This document shows positions 44,007 through 56,132 of a DNA stretch of 64,000 bases, piece after piece. This stretch comes from Strigamia acuminata (taxonomy: Eukaryota > Arthropoda > Chilopoda > Geophilomorpha > Linotaeniidae), in the NCBI GenBank assembly GCA_949358305.1, contig OX442319.1, positions 14,384,001 through 14,448,000 of the forward strand, written 5' to 3'. The notes under the pieces are model-generated. The model was not told the DNA's origin. It made no database searches and saw only the letters and a list, made by a program, of their open reading frames with translations. Numbering within the stretch: the stretch's first letter is position 1; each line of letters begins with the position of its first letter. Made by a program: the position numbers and the translations under genes.

Positions 44007-47000
44007 GCGTTGCCGGCCAAAGAAGAAGGGAAGGCAAGGCAGAAAACCGTTGAAGGAATTCCCCATCAAAACCAAGAGAACGGGAAGAAAAAGTATCGAA
44101 GCCAAGCTCGACCTTGTAAAAGTCGCGAAGGCAAAACCATAGACACGAAGGCAAAAAGCTGTAACCTAAACATCCGAGACCTCTAGGAGCGTCCCAGGGT
44201 CAAGGGCATCGAAGTCGGATCGCGGCCCAAAAACACCGGAGAGACGAAAGAAAAGAGAAGTTGCGTTGCGGCGCACTTCCTATCAACAACCAACAAAAAC
44301 TAAAAGAAACTTAAAACACGAGAGAAGAAAGAGAAGGGCCGTGCCACGATGACCTACTCCAGACACCGAGGGGCTACAACGTCGCCAATAGACACGTGGC
44401 ACACACACAAAATACCTTTAGAAAATCCGACTGAACGGGTTTTCTAACCGGAACAACGTGAGAACATTGCGGGAGCTTCTCAGAAAGCTCAGTCTGTCAA
44501 CCCGTAGACAGACGCTTAAACTAATGAAAGCTAAAAACAGGAAAACGAGAATCCTCGTCAAAGAGGAAGGAAAACTGTCACAAAAGCTCTTGAACGAGCA
44601 TGGTCTCGCAAGGAACAAGACATGCATGAAGACTAGAAGAAACTTGGAACGCAAAAAGGAACAAACTTGAGACACGGCAGGCTTCACCGCCTCGTTGTTC
44701 TCGAGCCAGCGCTCAAGTGGCAACGTACCACGGAAACCTCCGTCCGCCTGCAAACACAAGCTGCGAACTCAAACTTATTAAACTATTAAGGACGACCCTT
44801 TTCTAGAAAACAAGAAAAATTTAAAATAAGGGAATGAATGCGTTGACCCAGACCTATCGTCTGACCAACCACCCAGCATTCGTACGAAGAACTAGAAAAT
44901 GCCGTCAAGACCTAGGCACCACTCTTTTGCAAAGAGTGACCAACTAACAACTTACCCAAAGCCATGACCACCTAGCTAACATGATCACGCCAGAAAGAGG
45001 AAAAAGAGAACGAGAAGGCATGAAGCTCAGGCAATGCGAACCATTCGCAGCAACTGCCACGCAAAGGCGTTGACCGCACCCTGACTTGACATGAACCCAC
45101 GAAACCGCTAAGAGCAGAGAATAAAGAAAAAAGGAAAGACTTAGTCAGGTGACTGTGTAAACCATCTGCGACCTCTTGTCCACAGCGACAAGGAAACACG
45201 CGCACGCTGACCCATCAACCACAACTTTATCTAACTAACAAGAGAAAAACGGTTCAATTATCTAAACAGAACGAGCACGTTCCGTGCAAATAAATACCGG
45301 CTAAAACGTCAATATTATCACTAAAGCTATTGGCCAAGTATGGCCTCACAAAGGAAACTAGCAAACCGGAACTGTGAAAACCAGCAAGAATTCCAAAACA
45401 CTAAACTTCTGCTTTTTTTTCCGAAGAGGGAACAAGTCCGTACCCAAATAATCAATCCATTTCCTCCCCACGAGAAAAGAAAGGAAAGGGACCTGCTTCT
45501 TTTTGAAGATCAACAGGTGTCATATGATACTGAAAAACGTTGGAAGCAGTGCAACTGCAACCAAATGAAGCGAAGCTACACTTCCTTCACGAAAACTAAT
45601 CACGTCGTTGAAAAGAAATTAAAACCGGTGGCTTTCTTTCAACCGAGCTGCGCTTTACGAATGCGCCTTGAACAAAGAGGTACCCGATGGACTGCACGTC
45701 CGCACTCGGGCCACCGTGTAGCCTGTTGTGAGCAGACTACCACGAAGACTGAAACTTCTTTAACCGAGAGGGAAATAGAAACTAGATCTAGTTAAAACCC
45801 CATGCTCCAATAAGGAGGCTACTGTATGAACGCTTGGCCCACCCCGAGTCGGAACCAATATGATTGAACCGAGAAACGAGAGAAGAGGGGGGGTTGCTTG
45901 ACGTCCCTGATTGCGAGGGGCGTCACACATAGACATGAGCAGAAGGACTTGCCAGTTGCCAACCGCATTACTGGAACCGGTAAGCAACTGCAAGTCGACA
46001 ATTGACTCGCTCACATACCCATTGACCACATCGTCGATCAGCAAGCCGACTTCCGGAAATCGCCACTCTACTGAAAGCACGTGTTGTCCAATGACTAAAA
46101 CGTGTTGCCGAGTGCCGGCGCCAAGAAGGCCGCACACACACGTCCTTCGACCCATCCTAGAGTGGGCTCCCTGCCTAGTGCATGTCTGCCTCACTGCAGA
46201 GCTAGGAATGAAAGACTAACAACAACTACTCAGTCGCGGGAAGCAAACGTAGAAATAGGGGCCGCCAAAAGGCGCAGGGACTATGTCTCGGACACGACAT
46301 CTGACAGAGTATGGCAGTGCAAACCTGCCCTCTGAAACACATCGAATGGCAGTCCTTGCTGTGCACAGCAAGAACGACCATCCAAAACAAGTACCTATAC
46401 CCTAACGCCACGCTAGCTAGCCACAACCCAAAAATAGCAAGCAAGCTATTTCCTAAACGAATAAGCTAAAATGTCCAAATTCTAAGGTTGCCCCAAAGAA
46501 CTAGAATAACTAAACTCCCTTTTTTAAACGATAAAAGGCGAGACTAATCACTAATGAAGACTCATGAAACGCTACGGACGTTTCCACGAAGAGAAAGCGA
46601 AAATGCAGAACGTACATCACCAGCGGTAGACACTGGGTGCAGCAGTCAACAACAGAAACTGGACTTGCCCAGTGGGCGGTGCGGATCGGCTGCTCTAAAC
46701 TTCCAGCACCGACAGAAGTCACACGCCTATCTAAATCCAAACCCACTTGCAAACAAGTCGTATAACAATCTAACCGAACAGAAATTGACTGACAGATAAG
46801 AACCGACTGACCTCGCGGGCCAGCGCTCGCTCAGCAAGACTCGAGCAACAAAGAAACTAATCCAAACGGGTGTGCCCTCTCCCGAAGCGGAGAGATGATC
46901 GACACCAGAGCTCACGAGGAAACTCGTGCGGCACACGAAAAACATTGGACACAAAACGTAAAGACCAGAGGTCGTCCACATTCCAAACACAAGAGCAGGC

Positions 47001-47843
47001 TCACATGACGAGAAGAAGCCAGATCACTCAAGGACCCCCCTGACCGCCGCTCTGATAGGCGGGAAGGACGAGAAGAGGGAACTGGTTGGCCCACAATAGC
47101 TAGTAATTTAACTTTAGCGTAGGGCAGAAAGCTAAAAGCGGGAGTTAATCGACCCCAAGCTGACGACTAACTGGCCAACACCACTAAAAATCTGCAAATG
47201 TGACGACGCTCCTGTCATTAAGCCTAAAAAAACTCTCAAAGAGTTTACACGTAACAAGGGAAAAACCCTGGGAAATTACAAGAACTCAAGACCAAAGAGC
47301 TTATTGTATAATAAGTTGGCGATTTCAAATTAAAAGGGAGTGGATTAAAGAAAATTCAAATACAACTAACTACCGTATGCACGGATTGGGCCAAAAATTC
47401 TCAATAAAACGTGTGCAAGCTACTTAAAAAACCGCAGGTCTAACTGTAGACAATTAAAGACAGGAACTCCCTAATTAATTTCCGACAAAAAAGCCAATAA
47501 ATTCATATAAGCTACTCTTTAGTATCTTTAACAAGAAACTCATGACATTAATACTAGAAAACGCATTCGAGGAGGACAAAAACAGAAGTTTAGAGTTTAA
47601 GGGGACTCCAAACAAGGCGCAAATAGGCGTGGAAACTAGCTACACTTGCACAACGACGTATGCAGAAGCATGAAACAGAACTAACGCCCCAAAACTCCCA
47701 AAACAACCAGAATATCCCCCAAAAACCTTAAAATTAACATTTGATGAAAACGAGAAAATATAATCGACAAAAAAACGAAATCTTCATTGCCGACTCTAGT
47801 ACATTGCGTTGTGTATAACTGGCGGCCGACTGACGCTTGAAGA

Positions 47844-48239
47844 GTGACTCTTCCAAACTCGGTGACCATTCTGTGTGCGCTGACGGCACGAATCTTTTGG
47901 CGTGACTGTCCGGTACAACTGAGAGAACTCGCTCTGCTGCTGAAGAAACAACTCGACTGGAATCTTGACCGCGTCGCTTGTGAGACGGCGCACGTCTGTG
48001 TGGACACAGCCTCGTACTGTCCAACGAACTGGGCACACGAAATCCTGGAAAATCTTGCCGAAACTCTCTCCATCGACGATCCCGAAGTGGTCGCTGCATT
48101 CCGCCATACGACGCACTCGTACTGGGCGAATCTGAGACGAATTTCGCCATCCCGAGCAGCAATTCTCGATTTGACCGACAGCCACCCGCATTGCGCTTGT
48201 GAATGCGCTGGCTTCACACGATGCGTCTGTCGTCACTAA
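47844..48239 (+). CDS. Candidate ORF inside the non-autonomous LTR element (unknown, possibly captured)
   Basis: A 131-codon frame whose composition is more protein-like than the rest of the interior. It has mixed hydrophobic and charged helical stretches (LRELALLLKKQLDW, WAHEILENLAETLSIDD) and ends in a Cys/His cluster, HPHCACECAGFTRCVCRH, that could bind metal. This segment is also G/C-richer than the surrounding interior. The minus strand is open over much of the same interval, as expected in GC-rich DNA, so openness alone proves little. I do not recognise the protein. It could be a transduplicated host fragment, a remnant of an element protein, or chance. It runs opposite to the orientation suggested by the primer-binding site. 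Confidence 0.3.
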   Translation: MTLPNSVTILCALTARIFWRDCPVQLRELALLLKKQLDWNLDRVACETAHVCVDTASYCPTNWAHEILENLAETLSIDDPEVVAAFRHTTHSYWANLRRISPSRAAILDLTDSHPHCACECAGFTRCVCRH

Positions 48240-48368
48240 GCGCTGGCAGCCTCCACTGCAATTACCGATCTTGTTTCCGAAAATGGCGGCGATGTCACCC
48301 ATTTTCGAACTCACGGCAACCTGACGACACTTGGCTAGCATCCTGGTCAAGCAAAACGGCACCAACTT

Positions 48369-49141
48369 TGTTTCTAGCAGTGCTTGAAGACCGTGTTGCA
48401 CTCTAGAAGACATTTGAAAATGGTTAAAATAAATAACCCTATTTACCAGAACTTGTGAAGAATCCCAAAGAAGAAAGTCCATTACAGGAAAAAACCTTGA
48501 TGTGAAACCTGTAAAGTGAGCTGTGAACATGTTGGGACAATTCAATACTATTGTGCTCAAGTTAGCACACAAAAACGAATTTATTGTAAAGTTAAAATCT
48601 ATCAAAACATTACACATAAGAGAGGAGAAAATCAACGTTACTTAGGACTAGAAAAAACATATAACAAGTCAGAGTAGTTGCTGCGCAACCTACAACAATT
48701 AGAGCAGCGGCTCTTAGCAACGAGTGGCAACAATCACTCGCAAGAGGCGGATTGTCCCTCTAGTGACAAAATGATAAAGCGTATACAAGAAAATACACAG
48801 TTTCGAGTATAAAATCATTACAAAAGGCACAAAACCGTAATAAATTAAGACAAAGTGTTTCAAATAAATAAACTAACTTAGGAACTAACAACAGCAACTC
48901 TTTGGACGAATCCAAGCAGTAAAACTCCAAAGAATCAAAGAAAAGATGCAAGATTACCTTAAGAAAGACAGCTTAAATCAGGTAATTCACCACTCCCACG
49001 TCACAAACTACACAAAATTCATTTAACCTTTAGCCAAAACTTAAGCTGCACTATTAACTAAACACAAACTTAAATTAATGATTAATCAAAGCAAATCCGC
49101 TATTGCGATAGCAAAAATCCATGTTGCGCGTGCTCGCAACA
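48369..49141 (-). repeat. 773-bp LTR of the non-autonomous element (right copy)
   Basis: The second copy of the terminal repeat; the candidate primer-binding site adjoins its left edge. Confidence 0.92.
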
Positions 49142-49582
49142 ATGGCGTGCTGATATGTTCCAACGTTTTGTCAAGTTGATTGTTGGTGCGGAGAAAATGC
49201 TAAGCAGCTATTGTGGTTAGTTGAATTAACATAAGTGAATTTATTGTCGGGGGCAGCGTCGTACATGATGACAAAAGGTCAGTATTGACCAGTGGCTATT
49301 ATGGCAACCGAAGAAGATTTGTATTCAGTAATGAAATTTTGAAATTAATTCTCATCGCATCATCTTCCATAATACCTAACCACGGTTAAAATTGTCAACA
49401 TTATACCATAACTTTTAAATACATTTCTACAAGAGAAGTACAAGTACGGTACCGGTAGGTTTCTTTGCAGTGAATAGCAGTGCATGATTGGAAAGGAATA
49501 ACGAACAAAAAAATATGTTTCATGAATTGCTTCATTATAAAATGAATTTTTATTCTTTCTTTCTTTTTGTCTACAATCCCCA
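49142..49582. other. 3' flank of galaxin-like copy 2
   Basis: Contains the target-site repeat of the LTR element at its left end and an AATAAA signal (minus strand, near 49550) close to the stop of copy 2. No other coding feature supported. Confidence 0.45.
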
Positions 49583-51469
49583 CTATGGTCCCACGAAACC
49601 ATCACCTATCCTTCTATATTCTTGCAGCCGTCGGAGAATTTGTTGCCAAACAGTATTATAAACTCTTGCCTGACAATCCTGATCCTCATCGGTAATAGAA
49701 TTGTAACAGCATTGGGAATAGTCGCCTTTCTTTTCAATAATGTTTTCACCGCAACACACCTCTTTTTGGTTATCGTACCGTTTGTCCCCGCAACAGAGTT
49801 GCAAAACTCCACCGGTCTGGTACAACTTGCCTTTACAGCACTGCGTATTAGTTGTGTAATTGTACGCTGTATTGCCGCAACAAGAATTACCCAAACTCGA
49901 TGAAACAACACCAGGCTTGACGTCTGGGTTAGCGGAATCAAAGCAACACACTTCTTTGCCGGGGATGTATGGTTTTGCATTTACACCCGATCCACAACAG
50001 GCTCGTCCATTTTTCTCCCCGATCTTGATTTCTTGCGTTCCGCAGCAAATACTCGTCGATGTATTAATCGATTTATCTCCGCAGCATTTTCTGTTATAAA
50101 ACCCAGATTGTTGGTATTGGTAGGGATCTTCATAACCATACCACATGGTAGACGCGTCTTTGCAGCAGATGTCTTTGCCGTATTGGTACGTCCTCAATCC
50201 ACAACACATGTTGTCTCGAGGGTTTGTTTTCTTAACGATTGTCATGGTGTTGTCGTTATTGCAACATAGGGCTGTTTGGGTGTTATAGGTGAGTGGTCCG
50301 CAACAATTATTGTCATTTGGATCGAGTTTGGTTACACCTCCAACTGTGTTATTCACCATGCAACAAAATTGCTTGTCGCTGTTTATTATTTCTTGTCCGC
50401 AGCATCGGTTTTTCCCATCTGGATTGTCGTAAGCCTTGTTGTTGCAACAGATTTGTTTGGTGTAGTCATACACCCCATTGCCACAACACACAGAGGTTCG
50501 TGAAGGTTTGTCAACAACAACTGTTGAGTAACAACAAACTTGTTTAGCGGAATCGTACAACTCGTTCCCGCAACAGTAAGAGCTTGCGGAAGTTTTGTCA
50601 AGAAGTTTATCGTTACAACATATTTGTTTGCCGTAATTATACGGTTGTTTACCGCAACACATGTTTTCATTCATTCCTGGAGTACGCTCCACAATTTCTC
50701 CATTGCAACAAAATTGAGCGCTCTCGTCGATTAATTGTAGACCGCAACACGAGTTTTTGTTGCCTACTTTGGGTAAAACGGCAGTTTCGGCACCTTTACT
50801 GGTGTACAAATAGCAGCAAATGCTGTCTGACATATTGTATGTCTTTGTGCCACAGCAGATGTTGTCGGTTTCGGATAGTTTGGTTACTGGGACAAATTGT
50901 AAGTCCGGTTTGTAATCGTAGCAACATAGCTGCGTCTTAGTGTCGTACGCGCTTTTACCGCAACATACGGAATCTTCTGCGCTTTCACCTTGCGCTAAGT
51001 GCACCACCTTATTGTTACAGCAGAGGTCAGTTTTGGTGTCGTATGTCTCATTTCCACAGCAGAGGGAACCTATTTGTTGGTCGTGAACGGCTCCGTCGCA
51101 GCAGATTTGAGTGGATTTGTCGCGGATATTTGTTCCGCAACATTCCAGAGGAGCTTTTAATGACACCTCGTGTACGGATCCTTTACAGCAACGTTGCGTC
51201 CTTGAATCAAACACACTCGTAGCATTGTTATCTGTAATAAGATTAAGAATAGTCCAATTTAAACATTGAAATTATATTTTAGAATAATGTTGAAACTTAC
51301 CAATTGGAGCAGGATTTGGTAGATATGGATATAGAAGATCACGTTTGACTTGTTTTTTAGGTAGTCCTAGCATATCTCTTGGCGGTCTTGCATTGATTTT
51401 GTTGACATCAACCCGTTGAGCAGCATCTGCTGCTATCGCAACCGCGACCAAGATACATGCAATCAGCAT
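49583..51469 (-). CDS. Galaxin-like di-cysteine repeat secreted protein, copy 2
   Basis: Coding exons 51301-51469 and 49583-51231 join in phase 1 to about 605 aa. The ATG exon begins after an acceptor at 51475 and the non-coding 5' exon ends at 51541. The signal peptide is MLIACILVAVAIAADA. The propeptide ends in KKQVKR, a dibasic KR site rather than a full furin RxKR, before DLLYPYLPNP. The large exon has 32 CC dipeptides in regular CC modules, ending SQCCYNSITDEDQDC plus a short non-Gly-rich tail (RRIGDGFVGP). It is the most diverged of the four: several positions conserved in copies 3 and 4 differ (CCFDSANPDVKP for CCYDYSKPNVKP). Lowered similarity fits its separation from copy 1 by the LTR element, but age and insertion order are inference. 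Confidence 0.88.
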
Positions 51470-51541
51470 TTGAACTGAAAATAATTTCAGATTATTAATA
51501 ACGGAATCTAATGCGAGATTGTTGGTTTTAATTTACTCACT

Positions 51542-51730
51542 TTTTTTCAAATGTGCTACAATCTGATGTACACATACCGTTTATATATGACTTTTTTTTC
51601 TTATTTCAGGAAATTTCATAACAGGACGTGCGTTAATTTGTCATTAAATACTCCACTCTATCCGGGATAATTCAATATACATAAAATTGTATTTGACTGT
51701 GACAATATTTCAAAGTGACAATATTTCAAG
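51542..51730 (-). promoter_or_regulatory. Promoter of galaxin-like copy 2
   Basis: Minus-strand order: GTGACAATATTTCAA motif at plus-strand 51699-51713, with a second copy at 51715-51729, then TATCCGGGATA (51659-51669). Next come the AGGAAATTTCATAACAGGAC block (about 51607-51631) and a TATA box (51578-51588). Donor 51540 (AAAAA|GTGAGT) ends a tiny 5' exon. Confidence 0.75.
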
Positions 51731-52441
51731 GTGACAACCTTGAAAAGTTCTTGCGGACGGCAAAAAATGAATTGTGAAGCTGCATGGACGACAGTTTATA
51801 CGTTATACCAAATGTTGTGGGGATTACAAGAAATTGTCGCTGCAGTAATGCTTGCAAACAATTCGCACTCGTACGCATCACTGCACAATGCAGGCACAAT
51901 ATTGGGAAACGGTTGTTTATTGATATCGAGACGTTTCAATGTTTTCTTTTCTAGCAACGCAGTGAAGCGCAAAGGGAAATCACGTAGAGCTAACTACGTC
52001 CGAAGAATAAATAGCGACTGGTGCCAACTCCAATTGTTGGCAAACCTTCTTCCAATGACAAGCTCACAAGCAAACCTTACAATGCTATGATGGGAAACAA
52101 ACAACCCCGAGAATAAACAATACATAACCCAATGCGCACACACATATTCCTTACTTCTCTCGCCACGAACCAATACAGGTAGCAAAAACACCAACAAACG
52201 ACAACAACAACAACTCCTAATGCCACTACTGCCAAGATGTAGTTCTACGTTGCGGCGTAGTAACTACATTGCCCGTCTGTACATTTTTACTACAGATTTA
52301 ACAACCGAGTCTAAAAGATTCGTCCACGTCGACGTAAAATATACGCGTAATTTTATCACAGGGCATGAATGGAAAGAAATAACAAAGCGAACAAAAAGTA
52401 TGTTTCAAGAATTGCTTCATTTTAATCGCAAATTTGAATTA
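51731..52441. other. Spacer between copies 2 and 3, with a duplicated upstream block
   Basis: The stretch 51760-51985 resembles 54670-54930 and, in part, 55500-55640 (shared words such as GACAACAGTTTA/GACGACAGTTTA, CGCTG(A/C)AGTAA, ATGCATCA and GTTTCAATG). It is upstream sequence copied along with the genes. The weak plus-strand frame at 51731-52090 covers this block and shows no recognisable feature. Confidence 0.45.
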
Positions 52442-54315
52442 TTATTTCTTTATATCGATTCCCACCGGTTCCACAACACCACCACCACCCTGTCCTCTGT
52501 ATGCTTGCAACCAATGTAGAATAATGGGATAAATTCTTGTCAGGCAATCTTGATTCTCATCAGTTATCGAATTGTAACAGCATTGGGAAGAGTCGTCTTT
52601 CTTTTCCAAGACGTTGTCACCGCAGCACACCTCTTTTTGGTAATCGTACAATTTATTTCCGCAGCATTGCTCATTAGCCGAGTAATTATAAGCCGTACTT
52701 CCGCAACATAAATTGCCCTCACTTAATGAAACAGTAGTAGGCTTGACATTTGGCTTGGAATAATCATAACAGCACACTTGCTCGGCTGAATTATAGGTTA
52801 TTGCATTTACACCCGATCCACAACAGGACAATGCATTTGTTGCTGCGTACTTGATTTCTTTTGTTCCGCAGCAATAACCTTTTGTTGTGTCAATCGATCT
52901 GTCTCCGCAGCATTGCCTATTATAAAACCCAGCTTGTTGGTACGGATATCCATAGTGTACCGTAGGCGCGTCTTTACAGCAGATGTCATTGCCGTAAACG
53001 TATGTGTTGAGCCCACAACACATGTTGTCTCGAGGATGGGTTTTCTTAACGACTGTTGAGTTGTTGTCCTTATTACAGCATAAGGCTGTATCGTAATTGT
53101 AGGTGACTGATCCGCAACATAAATTGTCGTCTTGGTCGCGTTTTGGTACACCGACAAATGTGTTATTCACGTAGCAACAAAATTGTTGAGCGGAACTTAT
53201 TGGTTCACCTCCGCAGCATTCCAAATTATTATTTGGATTGTCGTAGACCTTGTTGTTGCAACAGATTTGTTTTTGGTGATCATAAAATCCATCGCCACAA
53301 CACAGAGAGGTCGGTGAGGGTTTGTCATAAACCTTACTCGCGCCGTCTCTGTAACAACACTGTTGTTTCTCGAGATCGTATACCTTGTCCTCACAACAGT
53401 ATGAGTTGGCAGAAATGATGTCATTAAGCGTCGTGCTGCCGTTTGTGCCGTAACAGCATATTTGTTTATTGGAATCATACAGTTGTTTACCACAACACAA
53501 ATCTTGATTTGTTTCCGAACTTTTACTTACAACTTTTTTGTCGCAACATAATTCAGTGTTGTAGTCATACAAATTTAGACCGCAACACGAGGTCTTGTTA
53601 CCTTCTTTGCGTGAAAGTGCAGTATCGGTTCTCCCATCAATGTACACGTTACAGCAAACGCCGTTTAAAGTATTGTACGTCTCTAGTCCGCAGCATTGGT
53701 CGTCAGTTTCGGATTGTTTGGTTATTGGGACAAATTGTAAGTTCAGTTTATCATCGTAGCAACAGAGATGCGTCTTGGTGTCGTATGCTTCGTTACCGCA
53801 ACAATCGGAATGTTCGGCAGTTTGTCCTTGCTCTAAGTGGACGACCGTATTGCCGCAGCAGATTTCAGTTTTGGTGTCGTAGGTCTCGTTTCCACAGCAG
53901 AGGGAGCCTATTTTTAAGTCGCGAACGACACCTTCGCAGCAGATTTGAGTGGATTTGTCGCGGATATTCGCTCCGCAACATTCCAGCGGAGCTTTTGGTG
54001 CACCATCAAATACAGATCCTTTGCAGCATCGTTGTGTCCTCGAATCATACACACTCGTAGCATTGTAATCTGCAATAAGAATAAGAATAGCACAATTTAA
54101 ACATTAAAATTATATATTTTAGAATAATGTTGCAACTTACCAATTGGAGCAGGATTTGGTAGATACGGATACATAATTGTACGTTTCACTTGTTTTTCCG
54201 GTAGTCTTAGGACATCTCGTTTCAGTCTTTCATTGATTTTGTTGGCATCGAGATCGAACCTGTCGGCAGCATCTGTTGCTGTCGCAACCGCGACCAAAAT
54301 AAATGCAATCAGCAT
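52442..54315 (-). CDS. Galaxin-like di-cysteine repeat secreted protein, copy 3
   Basis: Coding exons 54141-54315 and 52442-54069 join in phase 1 to about 600 aa. The signal peptide is MLIAFILVAVATATDA and the propeptide ends EKQVKR. The start is the ATG after acceptor 54321; an in-frame upstream ATG (54333) lies in the intron. There are 31 CC dipeptides. Near the C-terminus one is missing relative to copy 4: QCCGNKLYDYQKEVCC replaces the longer segment that in copy 4 includes LLKTNGISQSCCGDR. This is consistent with an in-frame recombination between modules. The C-terminus (GQGGGGVVEP) matches copy 1, while the N-terminal modules (NLQFVP) match copy 2, so the gene is a mosaic. The 5' UTR intron has a GC donor (AAAAA|GCGAGT) where the other copies have GT. 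Confidence 0.88.
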
Positions 54316-54383
54316 TTGAACTAAAAATGACATTCAGATTATTAAAAACGGAATCTAATGCGAGTTGGTTTTAATTTACTCGC

Positions 54384-54433
54384 TTTTTGTTAAATGTGTA
54401 AAAATCTGATGTATGCAAACCGTTTATATTTCA

Positions 54434-54465
<32 letters not shown>

Positions 54466-54545
54466 CAGGAAATTTCGTAACAGGACGTGCGTTCATTGGA
54501 GGTAATTAAATACTCAACTTTATCCGGGATAATTCAGTTTAGATT
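54384..54545 (-). promoter_or_regulatory. Promoter of galaxin-like copy 3
   Basis: TATCCGGGATA (54521-54531), the CAGGAAATTTCGTAACAGGA block (about 54468-54490) and the TATA box ATATAAACGG (54419-54428) are present, with a T28-30 homopolymer inserted between them. The GTGACAATATTTCAA motif was not found upstream. Confidence 0.7.
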
Positions 54546-56132
54546 ATACACATCGTCATATTTGGAAATGTCAGATCTTTATTATATCTAAACTAGAGCC
54601 AAATCTGAAGTTATCAATGAAGAACTAATTTAGTCACCAGTGTTCTCATGGATACCAGAATGTACGCCAGATGGCAAGAAATGGATTGAGATGCTGCGTG
54701 GACAACAGTTTACATGTTATACAAAATGTTATGGTACTGGCTACAAGCAGATGGCGCTGAAGTAACGATTACAAACAATAAAGATGCATCATTGTGTGCA
54801 GTGATGCATCTTTGCACATGCAGTGGGAATATAAGGAAATTATTATTTATTGATTTGGAAATGATGTTTCAATGGTTTTTTAGGCTAAGCAGAGAAGCGG
54901 AAAAGGAAATCTCGTAATGTTGAGGAAGTTATTATAGTTATCAAACTGTTTACTACAGATTTGACAACTGTAGGATAACTTGATGGAAGGGGGTACTCAA
55001 TTTGGTTGAAAACACTATTCGCGTTTATTACATTTGAAGACCCTCGACATGCATAAATAAATTCGGCACACTTTACTAGTCAACAGCAAAAAACCTGAGA
55101 CACCAACTCAAAATCAAATTCACAAAATTTAATTTACAAAATAAAGTAACAAAAAATAACAAAATGAAAAAAAGATTTTAGTTGTACCGATAATGTTCAG
55201 CCAGGTACTGGGAGAAAATATCTGCAAACAAAATTGAAATAAATTGTTTTATTGCTAAGTTATCTGCATATTTGCAGCTTTTAATTGATTCATAATACCT
55301 GAGTCAGAAGAAACACAAATTATAATACCTGACGATCTGAATACTGAATACTGAGTCTGAATTCTTAGCGATCTGAAAATTGCTGCGTTGTCCTAATAAT
55401 TCCATAAGCAATATGCTGTCCAAATTTCAAATCATCTGGGCTAAGCGTTGGAGAATAATTGCTGCTTCAGACCAACAAATACAAATTTGTGTTTTATAAT
55501 TGAGGAGACTACGAGGCAATGGCGCTGTGGTAACGCTTACAAACAATAAAGATGCATCACTGCACGATACAGTCTCATTATTTGAAAATTATTAGTTATT
55601 GATAGCGAGGTGTTTTAATGGTTTTTCAGTAATATCATCATACCGTCAAAAACGCCGTTGATTTTCATAACGACGCAATGACGAACTTACATTCTGGCAA
55701 GACATTTTTTCTACTTTCACCCCTGAATAAACTGTTTGATATTAATCGATGTGTGCGAGGTTTTTCTGTGAGGTTTATTCATTTGGTTTTTTTAAAGGAT
55801 TACTGGATCCCAACATCCATATTGGATCTTTAAGCCCATACTCTCGATACACTATTTTCCCTAGATTTTTTCACTAAAAAAATTAAACCTCTAATGTATT
55901 CCTTAGATTTTTTTCTATACTAATTTAAGTAAAACAGACACCAATTTTACTATTAACTGACACTCTAGGTGAGCGTCCAACTACTTTTCGTCTAGCTTTT
56001 AAATAGTGTCTACGAGAGAAGTATGTTTCTTTGAAGGGAATTGCGGGGCGTGATTGTAAAGAAATAAACAAAACAAAAGATATTTTTCAAGAATTACTTC
56101 ATTTCAAAATGAATTTTAATTGCAAATTTCAA
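54546..56132. other. Spacer between copies 3 and 4
   Basis: Holds two more partial copies of the duplicated upstream block (54670-54930; 55500-55640), sharing TTACAAACAATAAAGATGCA. The remainder is AT-rich with no gene seen. Confidence 0.45.

Larger units (their letters stand above)
43234..49141 (-). mobile_element. Non-autonomous LTR retrotransposon (LARD-like), 5908 bp
   Basis: Two 773-bp direct repeats (43234-44006 and 48369-49141) begin TGTTTCTAGC and end GCAACA, with only one difference noticed (GACTGTG versus GACCGTG). They are flanked by ATGG on both sides (43230-43233 and 49142-49145), a 4-bp target duplication. The 4.36-kb interior shows no recognisable gag, protease, RT or integrase on either strand. 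Reading the minus strand, the sequence just inside the right LTR is AAGTTGGTGCCGTTTTGC, which contains a TGG-type primer-binding site. The minus orientation is therefore favoured but not proven, as no polypurine tract is clear. High LTR identity implies recent insertion, presumably mobilised by an element elsewhere in the genome. Confidence 0.88.

Noticed and set aside
45340-45795. 151-codon plus-strand frame inside the non-autonomous LTR element
   Set aside because: No Gag or Pol motif; Lys/Arg/Gln composition follows the A-rich strand of the element.
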